From an uncultured Prevotellaceae bacterium (GTDB lineage Bacteria; Bacteroidota; Bacteroidia; Bacteroidales; Bacteroidaceae), in contig CADBLU010000029.1 in the NCBI GenBank assembly GCA_902795605.1, positions 1 to 38,237 on the forward strand: a stretch of DNA of 38,237 bases, given 5' to 3'. The position numbers were made by a program, and so were the translations under genes. The number at the start of each line of letters is the position of its first letter. Position 1 is the stretch's first letter. The notes below the pieces were generated by a model, which searched no databases, was not told the DNA's origin, and was given only the letters and a program-made list of their open reading frames with translations. Shown one piece after another: positions 32,697-38,237 of the stretch.

Positions 32697-34712
32697 CTAC
32701 TCGCTCAGGAGTTTCTTCACCTGCTCGTAGACGTTCTGTCCGGTGTAGCCGAGCTTCTCGTCGAGCACCTTGTAGGGAGCGGAGAAGCCGAAGCTCTGCA
32801 GACCCCAGACGACGCCGTCGCCGCCCACGAGACCCTCGAGGGTGACAGGCAGACCTGCGGTGAGGCCGAACTTCTTCTTTCCTGCGGGCAGCACGCTCTG
32901 CTGATACTCCTTCGGCTGTGAGCGGAAGAGACCCTCAGAGGGCACGCTGACGACACGCAGTTTTACGCCGTCGGCACGGAGCAGGGCAGCACCGGCCTCG
33001 AGTGTCGACACCTCAGAGCCAGAGGCGAGGAGGATGACATCGTAGTCCTCGTCGGAGCCAGCCACGACGTATGCACCCTTGGCAGCCTGACTGTAGTCGT
33101 TGCCCTCGGGCAGCATGTCGATGTTCTGACGTGAGAAGATGAGGGCGGTGGGAGTCTCGGTGTTCTCCATAGCCATACGCCAGCAGACGGTGGTCTCCTC
33201 GGCATCGGCGGGACGCACGACGAGCATAGAGTTCTTGCCGCTGTGGTTCTTCAGTTTCTCCATCAGACGGATCTGAGCCTCCTGCTCCACGGGCTCGTGG
33301 GTAGGACCATCCTCGCCCACGCGGAAGGCGTCGTGAGTCCAGATGAACTTCACGGGGAGTTCCATGAGGGCAGCCATACGTACGGCGGGTTTCATGTAGT
33401 CGGAGAACACAAAGAAGGTGCCGCAGGCGGGAATCACACCACCGTGGAGTGCCATACCGATGCAGCAGCAAGCCATGGTGAGCTCTGCCACGCCAGCCTG
33501 GAAGAAGGCGCCAGTGAAGTCGCCGCGCACGATGTCGTGAGTCTTCTTGAGGAAGCCGTCGGTCTTGTCGGAGTTGGAGAGGTCGGCCGATGCGCAGATC
33601 ATGTTGGGCACCTGCTCAGCAAGAGCGCCGAGGACAGTGGCGGAGGCACCGCGGGTGGCGGCACCAGCCTTCTGCTGCACCTTGCTCCAGTCGATGACGG
33701 GAGCCTTACCGCTGAACCACTCCTCGAGTTGCTTGGCCTGTACGGGATGGCCCTTTGCCCACTCTTCCTTCTCAGCATAGCGCTGAGCGCAGATTTTCTT
33801 CAGTTCCTCAGCACGGCGTGCGTAAAGCTCCTGCACCTCAGGGAAGATCTGGAACGGGTTCTCGGGGTCGGCACCCAGATTCTTCATCGTCTGGACGAAG
33901 TTGTCGCCGCCGAGAGGAGCACCGTGGGTGGCGCAGTTGCTCTCATAGCTGGAGCCGTCGGCCTTGCGGGCACCCTTGCCCATGACGCAGTGGCCGATGA
34001 TGAGGCTCGGACGCTCCTTCTCTGCCTGTGCGTTCTTGATGGCCTCACGGATCTGGTCGACGTCGTTGCCGTCGATCTTCTGCACATACCAGCCCCAAGC
34101 CTCATATTTCTTGGCGGTGTCCTCGCAGGTCACCACCTCGGTCTTGGTAGACAGCTGGATGTCGTTGGCATCGTAGAACATGATGAGGTTGTCGAGACCA
34201 AGGTTGCCGGCGATACGGCCAGCGCCCTGAGAAATCTCCTCCTGCACACCGCCGTCGGAGATATAGGCATAGATGGTCTGGCCCATCACGTTGCCCAGGC
34301 GAGCCTTGAGGAACTTGGCTGCGATGGCGGCGCCTACAGCGAAGGTATGTCCCTGACCGAGCGGGCCGGAGGTGTTCTCAATGCCACGGGCGAGTTCGCG
34401 CTCGGGATGTCCGGGAGTCACTGAGCCCCACTGGCGCAGGTTCTTCAGGTCCTCGAGGCTGTACTTGCCGATGAGGCAGAGCTGTGAGTAGAGCATGGGT
34501 GCCATGTGGCCCGGGTCGAGGAAGAAGCGGTCGCGTCCTTCCCAATCGGGGTTCTCCGGATCGTAGACGAGGAACTCGCTATAGAGGGTGTTGATGAAGT
34601 CGGCTCCGCCCATGGCACCGCCCGGGTGTCCCGACTTAGCTTTTTCTACCATTGCGGCAGCCAGGATACGGATGTTGTCGGCTGCCCTCAGCATTACTTT
34701 GTTGTCGTTCAT
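32697..34712 (-). CDS. tkt: Transketolase
   Basis: The product has 671 residues, full length for the family. The N-terminal TPP domain has 'KSGHPGGAMGGADF', GPLGQGHTFAVGAA and the diphosphate motif region YISDGGVQEEISQGAG with DANDIQLS. The middle Pyr domain carries 'PVKFIWTHDAFRVGEDGPTH' and 'QEAQIRLMEKLKNH'. The C-terminal domain ends in LLSE. The enzyme transfers two-carbon units in the non-oxidative pentose phosphate pathway, which takes up xylulose-5-phosphate made from arabinose. The Ser in SDGG replaces the first Gly of the usual GDG and is common in Bacteroidetes enzymes as I recall. It lies between the arabinofuranosidase gene and rpiB. Confidence 0.95.
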   Translation of the reverse strand: MNDNKVMLRAADNIRILAAAMVEKAKSGHPGGAMGGADFINTLYSEFLVYDPENPDWEGRDRFFLDPGHMAPMLYSQLCLIGKYSLEDLKNLRQWGSVTPGHPERELARGIENTSGPLGQGHTFAVGAAIAAKFLKARLGNVMGQTIYAYISDGGVQEEISQGAGRIAGNLGLDNLIMFYDANDIQLSTKTEVVTCEDTAKKYEAWGWYVQKIDGNDVDQIREAIKNAQAEKERPSLIIGHCVMGKGARKADGSSYESNCATHGAPLGGDNFVQTMKNLGADPENPFQIFPEVQELYARRAEELKKICAQRYAEKEEWAKGHPVQAKQLEEWFSGKAPVIDWSKVQQKAGAATRGASATVLGALAEQVPNMICASADLSNSDKTDGFLKKTHDIVRGDFTGAFFQAGVAELTMACCCIGMALHGGVIPACGTFFVFSDYMKPAVRMAALMELPVKFIWTHDAFRVGEDGPTHEPVEQEAQIRLMEKLKNHSGKNSMLVVRPADAEETTVCWRMAMENTETPTALIFSRQNIDMLPEGNDYSQAAKGAYVVAGSDEDYDVILLASGSEVSTLEAGAALLRADGVKLRVVSVPSEGLFRSQPKEYQQSVLPAGKKKFGLTAGLPVTLEGLVGGDGVVWGLQSFGFSAPYKVLDEKLGYTGQNVYEQVKKLLSE

Positions 34713-34793
34713 TTTAATTTGTTTTTATGCGGGTCTTTGATATCCCTGTGGTGAATGAATAGATGATTTTCTTATTTCCAGTGTCGGCCGTTG

Positions 34794-36380
34794 TCACTTC
34801 ACCTCGAGCACCACGATGCTCTTGGCGGGGAGTTTCACGGTGAGCTGGTCTTTCTTCAATTTGGCGTCCTTGAAGGCAGCGGGCTGCACTTTCGAGGGAT
34901 TGTCGAAATCATTGTAGTCGGCCACGCTCTTGCTGGTGAGGATGCGTCCGGTGACGCCCTTGGCCTTGAGTCCGTTGAGGTCGATGGCAATCTCCTGCTT
35001 CTTGTCGAGGCTGACGTTGGCAAGTGAGATGATCACGCTTCCTGCGGCGGTCTTAGCTGCCGAGGCGCTGATGAGCGGCAGGTTGCGGAATCCCTCGTCG
35101 CTGCTCTCGTCCATCGTCTTGTTCATCTCATGGCGCACGTGCATGACGTCGCATTTGATGTCAAGAGGAAGATAAGTAGCCTCCTGGAACGGTTTGTACA
35201 TCTCGAAGACGTGGTAGGTGGGTGTGAGCACCATGTGTCCCGGACCCTTCGTGTCGGTGAGGATCATGGCCTGCAGCACATTGACCACCTGTGCGATGTT
35301 GGCCATCTTCACACGGTCGGTGTACTTGTGGAACACGTTGAGGGAGAGGGCGGCCACCAAAGCGTCGCGGAGGGCGTTCTGCTGGTAGAGGTGTCCGCTG
35401 GTGGTGCCAGGCTCCTCGTCCCACCATGTGCCCCACTCGTCGACGAGCAGTCCGATTTCCTTCTTCGGGTCTTTCTCGTCCATGATGGTGCAGTGGCGCT
35501 TGATGACGTCTTCTATCTCGAGGCACTTGCCCAATGTCCAATAATACTGGTCATTGTCGAACTGAGTGGCAGAGCCTTTCGAACCGTTCCATCCGGAGCA
35601 GGTGTAGTAGTGGAGAGAGACGCCGTTCATACGGTTGCCGATGCGGTCCATCAACACCTTTGTCCAAGTATAGTCATAGTCGGAGGCTCCGCTGGCAATG
35701 CGATAGAGCTTATTGTTCATCTGGTCGCGGAGATAGGTGTTGAATTTCCGGTACTCGTCGGAGTAGTATTCGGGCGTCATGTTTCCACCGCAGCCCCAAG
35801 CTTCGTTGCCGATGCCGAAATACTTGACATGCCATGCCTTGTCGCGGCCGTTCTGGCGGCGCAGACGTGCCATCGGCGTGTCGCCGTCGCTGGTCATGTA
35901 TTCCACCCACTGTGCCATCTCCTTCACTGTGCCCGAACCGACGTTGCCACTGATATATGGCTCGCAGTCCAGCAGTTCGCAGAGATTGAGAAACTCATGC
36001 GTGCCGAAGGAGTTGTCCTCGATGGTACCTCCCCAGTTGTTGTTGCGGAGCGACGGGCGCTGGCTTTGAGGTCCGATGCCGTCCATCCAGTGATAGTCGT
36101 CGGCGAAGCATCCGCCGGGCCATCTGAGGACAGGCACTTTCAGGTCTTTGAGGGCTTGCAGCACATCATTGCGGTAGCCGTTGGTGTTGGCGATAGGCGA
36201 GTTGGGACCCACCCAAAGTCCGCCGTAGATGCAGGTGCCCAAGTGCTCAGAGAATTGTCCGTAGATTTCTCTCGGGATGATTTGGGTGCCTTTGGCAGTC
36301 TGGATGCTTACGGTGGCATCCTGGGCCGTAGCAGTGAGGGTAAGCGTTGCGAGCAACGCGGCTGTCAGTATTTTTTTCAT
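34794..36380 (-). CDS. Alpha-L-arabinofuranosidase, GH51
   Basis: The product has 528 residues. A signal peptide (MKKILTAALLATLTLTATAQ) is followed by a (beta/alpha)8 barrel with the acid/base Glu193 in GNEAWG and the nucleophile Glu315 in LLVDEWGTWW, plus a C-terminal beta domain. Other GH51 landmarks are SEHLGTCIYGGLWVG and LRWPGGCFADDYHW. It releases L-arabinose from arabinan or arabinoxylan side chains, and the signal peptide places it in the periplasm. It lies between the FGGY kinase and transketolase genes on one transcript, so the sugar it frees feeds the enzymes beside it. It also fits the pectin genes at the other end of the window, since arabinan decorates pectin. Confidence 0.94.
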   Translation of the reverse strand: MKKILTAALLATLTLTATAQDATVSIQTAKGTQIIPREIYGQFSEHLGTCIYGGLWVGPNSPIANTNGYRNDVLQALKDLKVPVLRWPGGCFADDYHWMDGIGPQSQRPSLRNNNWGGTIEDNSFGTHEFLNLCELLDCEPYISGNVGSGTVKEMAQWVEYMTSDGDTPMARLRRQNGRDKAWHVKYFGIGNEAWGCGGNMTPEYYSDEYRKFNTYLRDQMNNKLYRIASGASDYDYTWTKVLMDRIGNRMNGVSLHYYTCSGWNGSKGSATQFDNDQYYWTLGKCLEIEDVIKRHCTIMDEKDPKKEIGLLVDEWGTWWDEEPGTTSGHLYQQNALRDALVAALSLNVFHKYTDRVKMANIAQVVNVLQAMILTDTKGPGHMVLTPTYHVFEMYKPFQEATYLPLDIKCDVMHVRHEMNKTMDESSDEGFRNLPLISASAAKTAAGSVIISLANVSLDKKQEIAIDLNGLKAKGVTGRILTSKSVADYNDFDNPSKVQPAAFKDAKLKKDQLTVKLPAKSIVVLEVK

Positions 36381-36411
36381 CTACTTGATAGACTGATTTC
36401 TTTTGTTTCGC

Positions 36412-38004
36412 TTATTTCTTGCATTTCACGGCAGTCTCCTCGATGGGGAGTCCGCACTTGTAGTTCTCGATGTATTTGTTGAATCCTGCCACATCCTCGG
36501 CGGTGGGAGCAATCTCCACGCCCTCGTTTCCTGCGAAGACCACCTGGTCGAGGTAGTCGGCGAGGTTGAGTTTGCCGGGGTTGTTCACCAGGAAGGCAGC
36601 GAGGAGGGCGATACCCCATGCGCCACCCTCACCTGCTGTCTCCATGACGGAGATGGGCGAGTTGATGGCAGCGGCGAGGATGCGCTGTCCCACACCTTTG
36701 GTCTTGAACAGTCCGCCATGTCCGGTGATGCGGTCCACCTTCACGTTCTCCTCCTTGAAGAGGATGTCGTTGCCGATCTTGAGCACTCCGACGGAGGCAT
36801 AGAGATGGGCGCGCATGAAGTTGGCCAGGTTGAACTTGTCATTGGCTGAGCGCACGAAGAGGGGACGGCCTTCGGCCAGTCCTGTCACAGGCTCGCCAGA
36901 GATGTAGTTGTAGGAGATGAGGCCACCGCAGTCGGGGTCGCCGTTGAGGGCGTTGTTGTAGAGCTTGCCGAAGACCTCGTTCATGTCGACGGGCACGCCG
37001 AGCAGCTGCTGGTATTCCTTGAACAGGCCTACCCATGCGTTGAGGTCGGAGGTGCAGTTATTGCAGTGCACCATGGCCACGAGGCTGCCGTCGGGAGTTG
37101 TCACCATGTCGATCATCTCATAGGGCTTCGACAGGTCTTTCTCGAGGACAATCATCGAGAACGACGAGGTGCCTGCCGACACGTTGCCCGTGCGCTGCTT
37201 GACAGCGTTGGTGGCCACCATGCCGGTGCCTGCGTCGCCTTCGGGCGGGCAGACGGGGATACCTGCCTTGAGGTGTCCGGAGACATCGAGCCGCTTGGCT
37301 CCCTCAGGTGTGAGGAATCCTGCGCTCTCTCCTGCGTTGAGCGACTGTGGGAGGATGTCGAGGAGCTTCCATGAGAATCCCTTGGGGGCAATCAGCTCGT
37401 CGAACTTGCGCACCATCTCCGCGTCATAGGTCTTTGTCTTGGGGTCGACGGGAATCATACCCGAGGCGTCACCCACTCCAAGGACGAACTGTCCTGTCAC
37501 CTGCCAGTGGACGTATCCTGCCAGCGTGGTGAGGAACTTGATGTCGGCCACATGCTCTTCGTTGTCGAGGATGCACTGATAGAGGTGCGAGATGCTCCAG
37601 CGGAGAGGGATGTTGTAGTTGAAGAGGGCGGAGAGTTCGGCGGCTGCCTGTCCGGTGTTGGTGTTGCGCCAGGTGCGGAAGGGCACAAGGATCTCCTGCT
37701 TGTCGTTGAAGGCCATGTAGCCGTGCATCATGGCGCTGAAGCCGATGGCGGCCAGAGCTTCTATCTCGCAGTCGTATTGCTTGAGGACGTCCTTGCGGAG
37801 CTCGGCATAGCAGTCTTGCAGTCCATACCAGATGGCCTCGATGCTATAAGTCCAGAGTCCGTCGACGAGTTGGTTTTCCCACTCATGGCTTCCTTGTGCG
37901 ATGGGCTTGTTTTCCTCGTCGATGAGGACAGCCTTGATACGGGTGGAGCCAAATTCGATACCGAGGATGGCCTTGCCTGCTTCTATGGTTTGTTTTGCAG
38001 TCAT
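36412..38004 (-). CDS. FGGY-family carbohydrate kinase, probable L-ribulokinase
   Basis: The product has 530 residues. It begins with the actin-fold phosphate loop (ILGIEFGSTRIKAVLID) and continues with a typical FGGY layout: IGFSAMMHGY, FRTWRNTNTG, GDASGMIPVD, the C-terminal nucleotide region 'VPEGDAGTGMVATNAVKQR' (seen with PPEGDAGTG) and ITGHGGLFKTKGVGQR. FGGY kinases phosphorylate a sugar; here araA directly upstream makes L-ribulose, so L-ribulokinase (AraB role) is the best prediction, with xylulokinase as the alternative label. No signal peptide is present, as expected for a cytoplasmic enzyme. The GH51 gene starts 31 bp after its stop. Confidence 0.9.
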   Translation of the reverse strand: MTAKQTIEAGKAILGIEFGSTRIKAVLIDEENKPIAQGSHEWENQLVDGLWTYSIEAIWYGLQDCYAELRKDVLKQYDCEIEALAAIGFSAMMHGYMAFNDKQEILVPFRTWRNTNTGQAAAELSALFNYNIPLRWSISHLYQCILDNEEHVADIKFLTTLAGYVHWQVTGQFVLGVGDASGMIPVDPKTKTYDAEMVRKFDELIAPKGFSWKLLDILPQSLNAGESAGFLTPEGAKRLDVSGHLKAGIPVCPPEGDAGTGMVATNAVKQRTGNVSAGTSSFSMIVLEKDLSKPYEMIDMVTTPDGSLVAMVHCNNCTSDLNAWVGLFKEYQQLLGVPVDMNEVFGKLYNNALNGDPDCGGLISYNYISGEPVTGLAEGRPLFVRSANDKFNLANFMRAHLYASVGVLKIGNDILFKEENVKVDRITGHGGLFKTKGVGQRILAAAINSPISVMETAGEGGAWGIALLAAFLVNNPGKLNLADYLDQVVFAGNEGVEIAPTAEDVAGFNKYIENYKCGLPIEETAVKCKK

Positions 38005-38019
38005 ATCTTTATTTTTTTA

Positions 38020-38098
38020 TTGAAGATTGAAGATTGAAAATCGAAAATTGGCTTCGCCTGGTTCAATCTTCAATTTTCAATCTTCAATTTTCAATTTT
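38020..38098. repeat. 7-bp-period inverted repeat array
   Basis: Left arm 38020-38050 is TTGAAGA twice, TTGAAAA, TCGAAAA and TTG; right arm 38064-38098 is CAATCTT and CAATTTT units. The arms are near-complementary, so the araA-kinase intergenic RNA can form a long imperfect hairpin with a 13-nt loop. It lies 3 bp from the araA stop and 16 bp from the kinase start codon. Confidence 0.88.
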
Positions 38099-38101
38099 TT
38101 A

Positions 38102-38237
38102 TTACTTTAAAGCCTTGTTGAGCATGTAGTAGATCTCACTCATCTGGAGGTCGTGCTTGAACTCGCTGGTCTTGGTGTCCTTGTTGATGCGGACATACTC
38201 GATGCCGAGCATCTCAGCGAAGTCCTCCCAGTATTCC
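38102..38237 (-). CDS. araA: L-arabinose isomerase, C-terminal fragment
   Basis: Only the last 44 codons and the TAA (38102-38104) are in the window; the gene continues beyond the right edge. The residues include 'EYWEDFAEMLGIEYVRINKD' and end QMSEIYYMLNKALK, which agrees with the conserved end of bacterial AraA (the E. coli protein ends with a similar FAEM ... NEVYY stretch). It converts L-arabinose to L-ribulose, the substrate for the kinase encoded next, and fixes the function of this operon. Confidence 0.85.
   Translation of the reverse strand, partial: EYWEDFAEMLGIEYVRINKDTKTSEFKHDLQMSEIYYMLNKALK

Overview
The window looks like a chromosomal segment from Bacteroidales, most likely Prevotella or a close relative. 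The reasons are: Bacteroidetes-type promoters (TAnnTTTG at -7, a TTTG or TTG about 20 bp upstream); secreted pectinases with dockerin-like tails; a GH28-GH105 fusion; DUF4468 and four-helix-bundle suffix proteins; type II pantothenate kinase; and an arabinose operon ordered araA, FGGY kinase, GH51, tkt, rpiB. This placement is an inference from gene content. I see no rRNA, tRNA, insertion sequence or CRISPR array.

Layout. Positions 1-8469 (minus) are a pectin-degradation block: GH28-GH105 fusion, PL1 pectate lyase with two copies of a beta module and a dockerin, a three-module dockerin protein, a terminator, then a separately promoted Ig-like secreted protein cut by the left edge. Positions 8470-9097 are intergenic and hold a good candidate small RNA gene. 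Positions 9098-17079 (plus) hold an ABC-F ATPase, an M13 metallopeptidase, MetA with the acetyl-CoA-type Glu111, a U32/RlhA-like protein and an SH3b/membrane/zinc-ribbon lipoprotein.

Positions 17301-24666 (plus) are the most interesting part. Five co-directional genes behind one promoter encode a membrane-anchored VWA-like protein, a small multi-pass membrane protein, a tubulin/FtsZ-like GTPase, a 1137-residue protein whose C-terminal half is an actin/Hsp70-fold ATPase, and a membrane-anchored coiled-coil protein. I read this as a possible FtsA/FtsZ-like two-filament system at the inner membrane with a VWA partner. The function is not established.

Positions 24845-29148 (minus) hold a DUF4332 protein and an M13 peptidase / DUF4468 / VanX-like dipeptidase operon. 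Positions 29402-32074 (plus) hold coaW, a Ser/Gly-rich repeat protein, a TerB-like protein and a four-helix-bundle protein. Positions 32156-38237 (minus) are the arabinose and pentose-phosphate operon, ending in a partial araA.

A second theme is repeats. Five arrays with a 9-bp period (cores CTAG, TAATGGG or TCCGGA) plus one 24-bp and one 7-bp array each start just downstream of a stop codon or, in one gene, run through it and encode a Ser-Gly-x tail.
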